Assembly: GCA_019113455.1 (NCBI GenBank)
Contig: DXHG01000082.1
Span: 1 to 9,329, forward strand
Length of the DNA: 9,329 nt
Origin: Candidatus Treponema faecavium
GTDB taxonomy: Bacteria > Spirochaetota > Spirochaetia > Treponematales > Treponemataceae
Direction of reading: 5' to 3'
Shown: positions 1 through 6,865 of the stretch, one piece after another
How positions within the stretch are numbered: position 1 is the first letter of the stretch
How the letters are laid out: each line of letters opens with the position of its first letter
The notes under the pieces: model-generated
Databases searched by the model: none
What the model was told of the DNA's origin: nothing
What the model saw: the letters and a program-made list of their open reading frames with translations, nothing else
Program-made: the position numbers and the translations under genes

Positions 1-91
1 CAATCTGAGAAAGCGATACTTCCCGCACCCAGCAACCCGCGTACAGCTGAAAGGCATTACGGATAATACGTTCTTTTGTCGTATCCTTCAT
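1..91 (-). CDS. TetR-family transcriptional regulator, N-terminal 30 residues (partial)
   Basis: Reading the minus strand from the ATG at 91-89 gives 30 residues beginning MKDTTKERIIRNAFQLYAG and ending in VSLSQI before the window edge. The layout TKERII..AF.LYA......VSLSQI is that of the first helix and the start of the helix-turn-helix of TetR-family repressors, which bind palindromic operators as dimers and usually repress their own promoter. A ribosome site (AGGAGT on the minus strand, 100-95) precedes the ATG by three bases and fixes the start. A consensus-like promoter and a perfect palindrome lie directly upstream, which supports an autoregulated repressor. The ligand-binding domain is outside the window, so the inducer and other targets are unknown. 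The TetR call rests on a short stretch plus the operator. Confidence 0.75.
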   Translation of the reverse strand, partial: MKDTTKERIIRNAFQLYAGCWVREVSLSQI

Positions 92-107
92 TTTACTCCT
101 GCGCTCC

Positions 108-129
108 AGTTACCGAATGTTCGGTAACT
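108..129. promoter_or_regulatory. Palindromic operator, probable TetR-family binding site
   Basis: Perfect inverted repeat with 10-bp arms AGTTACCGAA and TTCGGTAACT separated by TG. It lies between the predicted -10 box (131-136) and the ribosome site of the TetR-like gene and covers the predicted start of transcription (about 124). Size, symmetry and placement match operators of autoregulating TetR repressors. I saw no second copy in this window. Confidence 0.8.
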
Positions 130-130
130 C

Positions 131-160
131 ATACTACAAGAAGCACCGCGCTGCTGTCAA
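131..160 (-). promoter_or_regulatory. Sigma70-type promoter of the TetR-like gene
   Basis: On the minus strand a perfect -35 box TTGACA (160-155) is followed after 18 bases by TAGTAT (136-131) as the -10 box. The start of transcription would fall near 124, inside the palindromic operator. Upstream, at about 165-200, the DNA is very A/T rich with two A-tracts on the minus strand, which could act as an UP element. With a bound repressor this promoter would be blocked. Confidence 0.75.
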
Positions 161-212
161 TGATGATAACAAAATATTCATATTTTTTATTTTTTGTTAG
201 TACGCGGGTTTG

Positions 213-282
213 TTTCTGCGTTTGCACGCACAGCCTGTTTTCTTTGCAGGTCTCTGCGGGGTGTTTTTCTGCGTTTGCGCGC
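213..282. repeat. Two imperfect 17-bp direct repeats in the 161-392 intergenic stretch
   Basis: TTTCTGCGTTTGCACGC at 213-229 recurs at 266-282 with one change (A to G near the end), giving a 53-bp offset. The 161-392 stretch otherwise shows only A/T tracts at its left end and GC-rich alternating GC runs to its right. I find no convincing gene, and no terminator hairpin with a T-run after the DUF5107 gene, so read-through toward the TetR-like gene is possible. The meaning of the two repeats is unknown and chance is possible. Confidence 0.4.
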
Positions 283-392
283 GGAGCTGCTGCGCGGGCT
301 GACACGTGTATATCAGCGCGCCATTTGCTGTCGCACATGCGAAGTCTGGAGCAGCGCTTCAAATATGCATAGTGTTGTTAGGGGGGCGCGCG

Positions 393-2339
393 TTACGAAA
401 GCGCCTTAAAATCCCACTGCGCGGGGACAGGGGCGGCAGCGCCATGCAGCATATGCCACACGTCGCTTATGCCCGGTTCGCATTCGCGCAGGTCGTCAAG
501 AACAAAATCATCAGTAAGCACTGCTGCCGCCTGCGCTTTCTGACCGGTTCTGCACAGCGCATACAGATAATCAAACCGGATACGGCTTTCTGACTGCACA
601 TCAGCGGGCAGCAGCTTATACAGCGCTGTAATATCGCGCTCGCAGTGCAGTATCAGAAGTATTTTAAACATATCTTTGACATACCCTATGTCACCGGCGC
701 GCAGCGCAATACCGGCTTTCGCATATGCAGAGACTGAGCCGGACGCTTCACACGGCGCGCAAAGCGTGCACAGCGCGGCGCTTCCGTGACAGGTCCACGC
801 GTTTTCGGACAGATTCCGCGCAGCGTCCATTTCGCGCACGGCAAGATCAGGCCGCTCGTAATAGGCATGAAGCAGCGCAAGCGTGTAATGCGCATACCAG
901 TTACCCGCATTTTCTTTTTGATTCACCGCGCTTTGCAGGCGTTCATACAGCACCGGCTCGCAGACAAATTCCTTAGGCGGCGTATCTGCGCCGCACTGCG
1001 GAACAATGCCGCTGTGCAGAAACGCAGCCCATTCCTTCTGCCCGTCATTCGCAAACACATAGTCCAAATGCGCAGAAAGCGGACGGTCGCCTGACACGGT
1101 TCTGATAACGGCTTCCAGCGCGCCGCTGCCGCCGCCTGTCTGCACCACGCTTCCCCTTGTCAGCGCCAGCGGTTTGCGCTGCGCAAGCAGGCGCTCAAGG
1201 TCAGCCCGCGCACAGCGCGCGTCAACAACATCCCGCACAGCCGCCGCAAATCCGTCGTATGAACCGGATACGGCAGCCCTGTCAACAGATACCGCGCCGT
1301 AGCGCTCAAGCCACTCCCATGCCGTATGCGCCGCCATGGGAATACAGCCGTACTGCGTCTTTCCAAGCCCCGCCTGAATCTCAAGATACGGGCCCGCATT
1401 TTCGGTCAGAAACCGCTGCCAATTCGCGGCGCCTTCCGTGTGCCCCCACGAGAACAGCTTGCGGCTTTGCAGCCGATCAGTGGAGACATGCAGCAGACCG
1501 TATCCGCCTGAGTCCACATGCGCAATCCATTTCGCCTCCGCACGCGGAATATCAAAGAAATAATCAACCTGAAACGGTATATCGTTATAAAAAGAAATAT
1601 CCGTGCCGTCCGCAACCGGAATCTTCGTCCGGTATACGCGGCGCATATCCGAGCTGAACGCGCTGTGCGCCGGAACGGCAATGCGGCCGCCGCTGTATTC
1701 GGGAACGGCAATATTGCTCCACCAGTACATGGGAACAGTCCGCTTTGACGTATTGGCAATGCGCATACGGCAGTTCAAAAACACATCATCCTGCCCGAGC
1801 CAAAAATCCATTTGGTATTCCACGCCCCGGATGCGCTCATACTCATACATGCGCAGCACCGGATTTCCATCACTGTCCGTCACCTGCGCCGTATACAGCG
1901 GTTCACAGGTAAACGGCGTATGGCCGATGATGCCGATGTTCCATTCAACGCCGCCAGAAAACCACGCGCTGCGCACGGCAAGATTGCGGAACCTGATAAT
2001 ATCATTCGTATACAGCAGATTGCGTCCGCTTGTTTTATCATGCAGCTCCCACAGCCTGCCGCCAAACTCAGGCAGAAACACCGCACGCAGAAAATCATTT
2101 TCCAGCACCGCGGTTCTGCACTCACGGGGCGCGGGTACGGCGGCATACGACAGATACTGCCGGTACGGATACGCGTTCAGCCGTTTGCCGTACCCCTCAA
2201 AGATTTCGTCATCCTCAGCCAGACAAAACTCAAGATCATTCTGCACAATCAGGCCGGCGCACAAATCAGGCACCGATGCACAGCTTCCCAGCGCATCACA
2301 CATAATCTGTTTCGTCTCAAAACGCAGTTCCGGCTTCAT
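393..2339 (-). CDS. DUF5107 domain protein with C-terminal TPR-like helices
   Basis: A 648-residue predicted cytoplasmic protein without a signal peptide. Residues about 70-370 match the DUF5107 pattern, related to the galactose-mutarotase-like beta-sandwich. Landmarks are LPEFGGRLWELHDKTSG (89-105), FSGGVEWNIGIIGHTPF (127-143), MYWWSNIAVPE (204-214) and, further on, LFSWGHTEGAANWQRFLTE then GPYLEIQAGLGKTQYG. Residues about 440-640 are alanine- and leucine-rich helical pairs of TPR type. Family members often run to about 1000 residues with more TPR units, so this is a short form. They recur beside sugar ABC transporters and glycosidases and are thought to bind or process carbohydrate; no reaction is established. 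This is the last gene of the sugar operon, 45 bp after the second permease, with the ribosome site AGGAG before the ATG. It may act on the anomeric form or modification of the imported sugar, which is inference. Confidence 0.82.
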   Translation of the reverse strand: MKPELRFETKQIMCDALGSCASVPDLCAGLIVQNDLEFCLAEDDEIFEGYGKRLNAYPYRQYLSYAAVPAPRECRTAVLENDFLRAVFLPEFGGRLWELHDKTSGRNLLYTNDIIRFRNLAVRSAWFSGGVEWNIGIIGHTPFTCEPLYTAQVTDSDGNPVLRMYEYERIRGVEYQMDFWLGQDDVFLNCRMRIANTSKRTVPMYWWSNIAVPEYSGGRIAVPAHSAFSSDMRRVYRTKIPVADGTDISFYNDIPFQVDYFFDIPRAEAKWIAHVDSGGYGLLHVSTDRLQSRKLFSWGHTEGAANWQRFLTENAGPYLEIQAGLGKTQYGCIPMAAHTAWEWLERYGAVSVDRAAVSGSYDGFAAAVRDVVDARCARADLERLLAQRKPLALTRGSVVQTGGGSGALEAVIRTVSGDRPLSAHLDYVFANDGQKEWAAFLHSGIVPQCGADTPPKEFVCEPVLYERLQSAVNQKENAGNWYAHYTLALLHAYYERPDLAVREMDAARNLSENAWTCHGSAALCTLCAPCEASGSVSAYAKAGIALRAGDIGYVKDMFKILLILHCERDITALYKLLPADVQSESRIRFDYLYALCRTGQKAQAAAVLTDDFVLDDLRECEPGISDVWHMLHGAAAPVPAQWDFKALS

Positions 2340-2353
2340 TCCTGTTCTCCTGC

Positions 2354-2371
2354 GGCCGCTGCGGCGCGGCC
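2354..2371. other. Short GC-only stem-loop between permease and DUF5107 genes
   Basis: Arms GGCCGC (2354-2359) and GCGGCC (2366-2371) with a 6-base loop. On the minus strand it forms in the mRNA just before the ribosome site of the DUF5107 gene (AGGAG, near 2348). No T-run follows, so it is not a terminator. It could protect the upstream mRNA from 3' decay or reduce access to the ribosome site. Confidence 0.45.
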
Positions 2372-2384
2372 ATACGCATCGATA

Positions 2385-3251
2385 TTATCCTTTTATCGCG
2401 CCGCCCGTTACGCCGGCAATAATCTTTTCGGATAAAAAGATGTATAAAATAAATGTGGGCGCAAACACAATCACAACGCTTGCAAACATGCCGCCCCAGT
2501 CGCCCGTGTAGCGCATCGACTGTATCATATTATACAAGCCTACCGCAACAGGACGCACCGCCGTTTTATTTGCGAAAATCAGAGACATAAAGTATTCATT
2601 CCAAATGGTAATGAAATTAAAAATGGAAACCGTAACGATTCCCGGCTGCGCAAGCGGCAGCATTATCTGCCAGAACGTCCGCATCGGAGAACAGCCGTCT
2701 ATGGCGGCGGCTTCCTCATATGTAAAGCTTAAGTTCTTAAAGAACGCGAGCAGGAAAAATATCGCAAACGGCACATTTATCGCCACATACAGGAAAATCA
2801 AGAGCCACCGGTTGTTTGTCAGGCGCAGCTGCGAAACAAGCCCGAACAGCGGCATGATAATCATAATCACCGGAATGCCAAGCGCAGAAGCAAACATGTT
2901 CTGGATAAAGAGGCTGCCCTTAAACGCAAACCGTGAAAGCACGTATGCCGCCGGCGCGGCGATAACAATAATGGCAGCGCACGACACGACCGTGTACAGC
3001 AGTGAGTTCATAAAGAACACTGACACTTTCTGCGTTTTCCATGCCTTAACATAGTTTTCAAAATGCAGTCCGCTTTCAAACTTGAACATATGATCCGAAA
3101 AGATTTCCTGCGACGTTGAAAAAGACGCGAACACCACCCACGAAAGCAGCAAAAACGTAAACAGCACCCATAATCCGACAATGCAGTATCCCGGAATCAA
3201 TGAAAACCTGCCGCTGCGGATACCGGTATGATTATTCAGTTTTTTAGACAC
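2385..3251 (-). CDS. Carbohydrate ABC transporter permease, MalG type
   Basis: A 288-residue inner-membrane protein of the CUT1 (maltose-type) ABC importers. It shows a hydrophobic segment at about 18-43 and five further hydrophobic stretches, as expected for six membrane spans. The cytoplasmic EAA loop that docks on the ATPase is clear: YEEAAAIDGCS at 178-188 followed by FWQIMLPL at 193-200. The short tail after the last span (SEKIIAGVTGGAIKG) is the classic MalG-family ending. The start is GTG at 3251-3249, set by AGGAG six bases upstream; it is 11 bp after the stop of the MalF-type gene, so the two are almost certainly co-translated. The partner is the MalF-type permease. The ATPase is not in this window. 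Confidence 0.93.
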   Translation of the reverse strand: MSKKLNNHTGIRSGRFSLIPGYCIVGLWVLFTFLLLSWVVFASFSTSQEIFSDHMFKFESGLHFENYVKAWKTQKVSVFFMNSLLYTVVSCAAIIVIAAPAAYVLSRFAFKGSLFIQNMFASALGIPVIMIIMPLFGLVSQLRLTNNRWLLIFLYVAINVPFAIFFLLAFFKNLSFTYEEAAAIDGCSPMRTFWQIMLPLAQPGIVTVSIFNFITIWNEYFMSLIFANKTAVRPVAVGLYNMIQSMRYTGDWGGMFASVVIVFAPTFILYIFLSEKIIAGVTGGAIKG

Positions 3252-3262
3252 CGTTTTCTCCT

Positions 3263-4174
3263 TTACATTTCAATGTCGTCGTTTTTTACGATGCGGTTTG
3301 TCAGCGTAAACACGATGATAACGATAATCATCATAATAACGCCGATTGCAGCGCCCGCGCCTGAATCGCGCGCCGTTGCCGCAGACGATGAGGAACCGAA
3401 CACCAGCTCGTACATGTAATTCATGGGCGCGACCGTATCGTTTGACAAATTAACCGGACTGAACAGCTGGCCCCACACAAAAAAGCCGACCGTGTACACC
3501 GTCCACATAACGACATTGGTGCGTATTACCCCGCGCAGAAACGGCAGCGTAATGTGGCGGAAACGCACAAAAACGTTTGCCCCTTCAATGAGCGCCGCCT
3601 CATAATAATCGGAAGGAATCTGCTCTATGCCGCTCATAAATATGAGCATATGGTATCCCACCATGCCGAAACAGTACGCGGCAAGCATGCTCCAGAACAA
3701 ATTGCCGGGACTCGTCCACTGCGTGCTGCCGAGCGCGTCAAGACCGATCAGGCGGAAAAAACTGTTAAGCAGACCGTAGTCAACATTATACACGTAATTT
3801 ATCCACATCGTACCCATCGCAACCGCGCTCACGACATTGGGCAGATAGATAACGCTGCGGAAAAACTGCTTAAACCGCACGCCGCTTGTCAAAATGACGG
3901 CAAACAGCAGGCTCAGAAACATTACCGCCAGACCGCCGACAAGCCAAATCCTGCCGATGTTCCGCAGCGAGTTCAAAAACATTGTCGTATGAAACAGTTT
4001 TATATAATTATCCAGACCCGCAAACGTCCATTTTGACACAGGGTCGGACACACTTTCCACCGCAAACAGACTCATGATGAGCGTCCGTATCGTCGGATAC
4101 AGAAAAACTAATACATAGCATATCACCGCAGGAGCCAAAAACGTTACAATCATCGTATTGTTTTTTCTAAGCAT
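3263..4174 (-). CDS. Sugar ABC transporter permease, MalF type
   Basis: A 303-residue inner-membrane protein, first permease of the CUT1 importer. The first span is at about 8-30 (TMIVTFLAPAVICYVLVFLY), then the usual periplasmic loop with FAGLDNYIKLF (51-61), then a bundle of spans. The EAA loop is YEAALIEGANVFVRFRHITL at 191-210, followed by P211, with the expected E-A-A and G at 192-199. It lacks the long extra periplasmic domain of E. coli MalF, as is normal for CUT1 permeases of 290-310 residues. The ATG at 4174-4172 follows AGGAG at a spacing of about 10. The intercistronic terminator at 4201-4237 sits just upstream, so this gene and those after it depend on read-through. Confidence 0.93.
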   Translation of the reverse strand: MLRKNNTMIVTFLAPAVICYVLVFLYPTIRTLIMSLFAVESVSDPVSKWTFAGLDNYIKLFHTTMFLNSLRNIGRIWLVGGLAVMFLSLLFAVILTSGVRFKQFFRSVIYLPNVVSAVAMGTMWINYVYNVDYGLLNSFFRLIGLDALGSTQWTSPGNLFWSMLAAYCFGMVGYHMLIFMSGIEQIPSDYYEAALIEGANVFVRFRHITLPFLRGVIRTNVVMWTVYTVGFFVWGQLFSPVNLSNDTVAPMNYMYELVFGSSSSAATARDSGAGAAIGVIMMIIVIIVFTLTNRIVKNDDIEM

Positions 4175-4200
4175 ATATTCTCTTTCTCCTTCCGCGTTAT

Positions 4201-4237
4201 AAAAAAGGTGTCTGTAAAAGACGCTTTTACAGACACC
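4201..4237 (-). terminator. Strong intra-operon terminator/attenuator after the binding-protein gene
   Basis: Perfect inverted repeat with 14-bp arms: GGTGTCTGTAAAAG at 4207-4220 and CTTTTACAGACACC at 4224-4237, with a 3-base loop. On the minus strand it is followed at once by six T (4206-4201), the classic intrinsic terminator form. It lies 30 bp after the stop of the solute-binding gene and 26 bp before the first permease start. Partial termination here would give excess binding protein, a known layout in sugar ABC operons; the hairpin would also protect the upstream message from 3' exonucleases. Confidence 0.9.
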
Positions 4238-4267
4238 CCAACTGCTTGCCTATCGCGACGAACCGGT

Positions 4268-5527
4268 TTACTGCTTCATCGCTTCAGCAAAACCGGCGGC
4301 GTCAAGCTCGCCGATAATCAGCTTGGCAAAGTTTTCTTTTATCTTTGCATTGATTTCGGGATTATCCTCCATGCCGACTGCCCACGGAAGGCGAACCGTC
4401 GTGCTTTCTACGATAGCTTTCGCGTCCTGCAGAGCCGCAGGCCACTCAGACGCATTTGCCGCAGGAATGCCGAGGCTCTCGGCGGCAAGTTTGGCGTCCC
4501 ATTCCCCTGTCGTAAGCCACACAATCAGCTGGAACGCTTCCTGCGGATACTTTGTATTCTTATTAATGCCAAAGCTCTGTCCGCCAAAGTTATTTGCTTC
4601 AACGCCGTCCCCATTGGGCCCCATCGCGGGCCACGCAAACGAACCCCAGTTCATGTCAGGCGCATTGCCTTTAATCTCGTTCGGGAGCCACGTACCGTTC
4701 AGATACATCGCAGCCTTACCCGTTGCAATCTCTTCGATTTGTCCGGACGGATAGATATTGGAAGCGGCCTTGGGGCTGATATAGCCGTTTTTCGCCATGT
4801 TTTCCCAGATTTGGCCAAATTCCAGCACCTGCGGCCCGCTGAAATCATTGTTCGCAACCATTGCCGCAGCCGCGTCCTTGCCGACAAGGCGATCCATGCA
4901 GTAGCCGAACAGCGCCGCCATATAGGCGTCGTCAACCGTGATGCCGTATACACCGATAGCCTTCAGCTTGGCGCATGCATCAAGCATTTCGTCCCAGTTC
5001 GTAGGAACCTGCGTAATACCGGCCTGTGCAAAGAGGTCTTTGTTGTACATCGTAACAAACGCGGACGGCTGATACGGAATGTTTTTAATCGTACCGCCGC
5101 CAAGCTCGCGCGCAAGGTTCAAAAGCGTCTGATTCACCACTGCGCTGTACGGCTGGCCGTCCGTCGTTGAATACGACTGCTCTACGTACTCGTCAAGCGG
5201 AAGCAGGTAATCGCCCCATGAGTTCAGCACGCGCTCAATATCTTCATCAAAAACATCGATAGGCTCTCCCGCGTCAAGCGCCGGCTGAAGCGTCTTGCGT
5301 ATTTCACGGCCGTTAAAGTTCACCTCAACCTCAATGCCGGTAGCTTCGGTAAACGCCTCCACTGCCTCGGCGATAACCATGCCCTGCGGTTCCGCCTCGT
5401 TCCACATTGTCCAGTACACCAGCTTTGCCTCGGATTCATCACCCGCGCCGCCGCAGCCGGCGAGTCCCGCACCAAGAGCCGCGCACGTGCCCACCGCAAG
5501 CGCCCATCTTTTTAAGATCTTTTTCAT
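4268..5527 (-). CDS. ABC sugar-binding lipoprotein (family 1 extracellular solute-binding protein)
   Basis: A 419-residue lipoprotein that captures the sugar outside the inner membrane for the two permeases. The signal peptide is MKKILKRW, then a hydrophobic stretch, then the lipobox LAGC with the lipidated cysteine at 25. Mature features of family 1 binding proteins include LVYWTMWNE near residue 36, FTEATGIEVEVNFNG, DVFDEDIERVLNSWG, a central GITVDDAYMAALFGY stretch and AAMYLNGTW. I chose the ATG at 5527 rather than an in-frame ATG at 5557, because AGGAGG lies five bases before it and the signal peptide begins there; the upstream ten residues would be acidic and overlap a long stem-loop. 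The substrate cannot be read from sequence; the aromatic residues (W38, W41, W219-region) fit a sugar. It is the second gene of the operon and likely its most highly translated product. Confidence 0.93.
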   Translation of the reverse strand: MKKILKRWALAVGTCAALGAGLAGCGGAGDESEAKLVYWTMWNEAEPQGMVIAEAVEAFTEATGIEVEVNFNGREIRKTLQPALDAGEPIDVFDEDIERVLNSWGDYLLPLDEYVEQSYSTTDGQPYSAVVNQTLLNLARELGGGTIKNIPYQPSAFVTMYNKDLFAQAGITQVPTNWDEMLDACAKLKAIGVYGITVDDAYMAALFGYCMDRLVGKDAAAAMVANNDFSGPQVLEFGQIWENMAKNGYISPKAASNIYPSGQIEEIATGKAAMYLNGTWLPNEIKGNAPDMNWGSFAWPAMGPNGDGVEANNFGGQSFGINKNTKYPQEAFQLIVWLTTGEWDAKLAAESLGIPAANASEWPAALQDAKAIVESTTVRLPWAVGMEDNPEINAKIKENFAKLIIGELDAAGFAEAMKQ

Positions 5528-5532
5528 TTCTT

Positions 5533-5538
5533 CCTCCT
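5533..5538 (-). promoter_or_regulatory. Near-ideal ribosome binding site that fixes the binding-protein start
   Basis: AGGAGG on the minus strand, five bases (AAGAA) before the ATG at 5527. It is the strongest ribosome site in the operon and decides between the two candidate starts of the lipoprotein gene. Confidence 0.85.
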
Positions 5539-5543
5539 GTGCC

Positions 5544-5591
5544 GCGTCTTTGAGCACGCCGCGGACTGCCGCCCGGCGCGCCCAAAGACGC
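5544..5591. other. Long GC-rich stem-loop between kinase and binding-protein genes
   Basis: Outer perfect 9-bp arms GCGTCTTTG (5544-5552) and CAAAGACGC (5583-5591) enclose inner GC-rich sequence that can pair further (on the minus strand GCGCGCCG with CGGCGTGC, one G-U pair). No T-run follows, so it is not a normal terminator. It lies in the mRNA just 3' of the kinase stop and just 5' of the strong ribosome site of the lipoprotein gene. It may be an RNA processing or stability element that separates the levels of the two messages. Confidence 0.65.
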
Positions 5592-5602
5592 CTGCAATAT
5601 TT

Positions 5603-6706
5603 TTACAGTCCTGCAACGAACTGCTGTATGTCATTCCACTGCGCGTCCATCGCTTTGATAAGCGCAATCTGTGTGCGGGCGCGCACGATATTGTGTTCGG
5701 GGTAGTCAATTTTATAGTACACGTCGCCGTTCAGATAATCCGTAATCATGCGCACCGCCATAATCTGCGTAATCGTGCGCCCCGATTCGGCAATGAGGCT
5801 TTTTTCATACGGAGAGAGAAACCCCGCCGCTTCTTCCATGTAGCCGCGGATAAGCGCCTTAAACACCGGAAAATTAAACCGCACTTTTGACACATCCTGC
5901 TCGTCTTCCGCGGCGGTATTTGTCGCCGTGCGGATAAGATCGCCCGTATCAAAAAGCACCGTGCCCGGCATCACCGTATCCAGGTCGATAACGCACAGTG
6001 CCTCACCGCTTTTTTCGTCAAACAGAATATTATTGACTTTCGTATCGTTGTGCGTAATGCCTTCGCGCAGTTTGCCGCTTGCAAGGCCGTCGGTGAGCAC
6101 CATGCCGCGTTCGCGGTTCGCCGCAAGAAAATCAAGCTCCGCCGCGATGCCCGCCGCGCGGTTTTTTACATCTTTAGCGAGCGCCGCATCGAGCTGTTCG
6201 TAGCGCATACGCATGTCGTGGAACCGCGGAATCGTGTCATGCAGCCGCTTACCGTCATACGAAGAAAGGCTGTTCTGAAAATTGCCGATCGCCTTGCCCA
6301 GCCGGTACGCGAGCGCTTCGCTTTCGAGCACTTCGTACGTCTGCACGTTTTCTACATATAAATAGGTACGCCAGTAATCGCCGTTTTCATCTCTATAAAA
6401 CATGCGGCCATCGCGGCAGGGCACAACGGTGAGCGTCCGCCGCGACACATCGCCGAGCCCCTGTGACGCGTACCGGCGGCGCAGAAACGACGTAACAGAA
6501 GCGATATTTTCCATCACCTGATCGGGCTTTGTAAACACCGCCTTGTTGATCCGCTGGTGCGTATAGCGCACCTCGCGCCCCGCCTGATTAAACGACGAGC
6601 GGTACGTATTGTTGATATGTCCATTGCCGACCGGCTTGCAGGACACAAAATCACCGTAAATCGCAAATTTATCGATAACCGAATATATCTGTTCTTGTGC
6701 TGTCAT
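5603..6706 (-). CDS. NahK-like sugar 1-kinase (aminoglycoside/choline phosphotransferase fold)
   Basis: A 367-residue cytoplasmic kinase. The N-lobe has the nucleotide-binding PVGNGHINNTYRS (25-37). The C-lobe has the Brenner-type catalytic loop THNDTKVNNILFD (218-230), with catalytic Asp 221 and metal-binding Asn 225, and the DFG-equivalent VIDLDTVMPG (239-248) with Asp 242. The form HNDTKVNN with VIDLDTVMPG is like N-acetylhexosamine 1-kinases (NahK/LnpB, about 360 residues) rather than drug-resistance kinases; NahK makes GlcNAc- or GalNAc-1-phosphate. It is the first gene of the transporter operon, so it probably phosphorylates the imported sugar. No GH112-type phosphorylase is nearby, which leaves the exact sugar open. 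An in-frame GTG lies at 6724, but the ATG at 6706 is preferred: a TATACT box ends six bases before it, so its mRNA would begin at the ATG itself (leaderless). No useful ribosome site precedes either start. Confidence 0.85.
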   Translation of the reverse strand: MTAQEQIYSVIDKFAIYGDFVSCKPVGNGHINNTYRSSFNQAGREVRYTHQRINKAVFTKPDQVMENIASVTSFLRRRYASQGLGDVSRRTLTVVPCRDGRMFYRDENGDYWRTYLYVENVQTYEVLESEALAYRLGKAIGNFQNSLSSYDGKRLHDTIPRFHDMRMRYEQLDAALAKDVKNRAAGIAAELDFLAANRERGMVLTDGLASGKLREGITHNDTKVNNILFDEKSGEALCVIDLDTVMPGTVLFDTGDLIRTATNTAAEDEQDVSKVRFNFPVFKALIRGYMEEAAGFLSPYEKSLIAESGRTITQIMAVRMITDYLNGDVYYKIDYPEHNIVRARTQIALIKAMDAQWNDIQQFVAGL

Positions 6707-6712
6707 GATAAA

Positions 6713-6740
6713 AGTATACCACACCTTTTACGAAATGCAA
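6713..6740 (-). promoter_or_regulatory. Promoter of the sugar operon, positioned for a leaderless mRNA
   Basis: On the minus strand TATACT (6718-6713), preceded by TGG as an extended -10, with TTGCAT (6740-6735) or CTTGCA (6741-6736) 16-17 bases upstream as a weak -35. By standard spacing transcription would start at 6706, the A of the kinase ATG. No clear operator palindrome overlaps it, though the repeat array begins about 125 bp upstream. Confidence 0.6.
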
Positions 6741-6865
6741 GCCTGACGCGCGGTATTTTGCGGTAATGTATGATGTATATTGTCTGCAAAACAGACCGGC
6801 TCCGCGCGCGCATGTACTGATCAAAACACGGCGCAGATCTGCACCGTGCGGCGGCGGACGCATAT
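6741..6865. other. Non-coding stretch between operon promoter and repeat array
   Basis: No gene is supported here. The stretch contains a 10-bp palindrome GCAGATCTGC (6833-6842), a small stem GTCTG..CAGAC (about 6782-6795) and a GC-rich alternating run near 6804. Any of these might serve as a regulator site for the divergent units, but none is strong on its own. Confidence 0.4.

Noticed and set aside
129..362. Minus-strand 77-codon open frame between the DUF5107 and TetR-like genes
   Set aside because: Arginine- and cysteine-rich composition, no ribosome site, no recognisable domain, and its end overlaps the promoter of the TetR-like gene.
1603..2511. Long plus-strand open frame (302 codons) over the DUF5107 gene and its upstream region
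   Set aside because: It is antisense to a clearly recognised protein, lacks family features and a ribosome site, and spans two minus-strand genes. GC-rich third positions on the opposite strand open such frames.
4208..5170. Plus-strand open frame of 320 codons over the binding-protein gene
   Set aside because: Its product is arginine- and histidine-rich with no recognisable domain, begins inside the terminator hairpin, and lies antisense to a well-supported lipoprotein gene.
5528..5557. Upstream in-frame ATG giving a ten-residue longer binding protein
   Set aside because: The extension would place acidic residues before the lipoprotein signal peptide and has no ribosome site, whereas AGGAGG fits the ATG at 5527.
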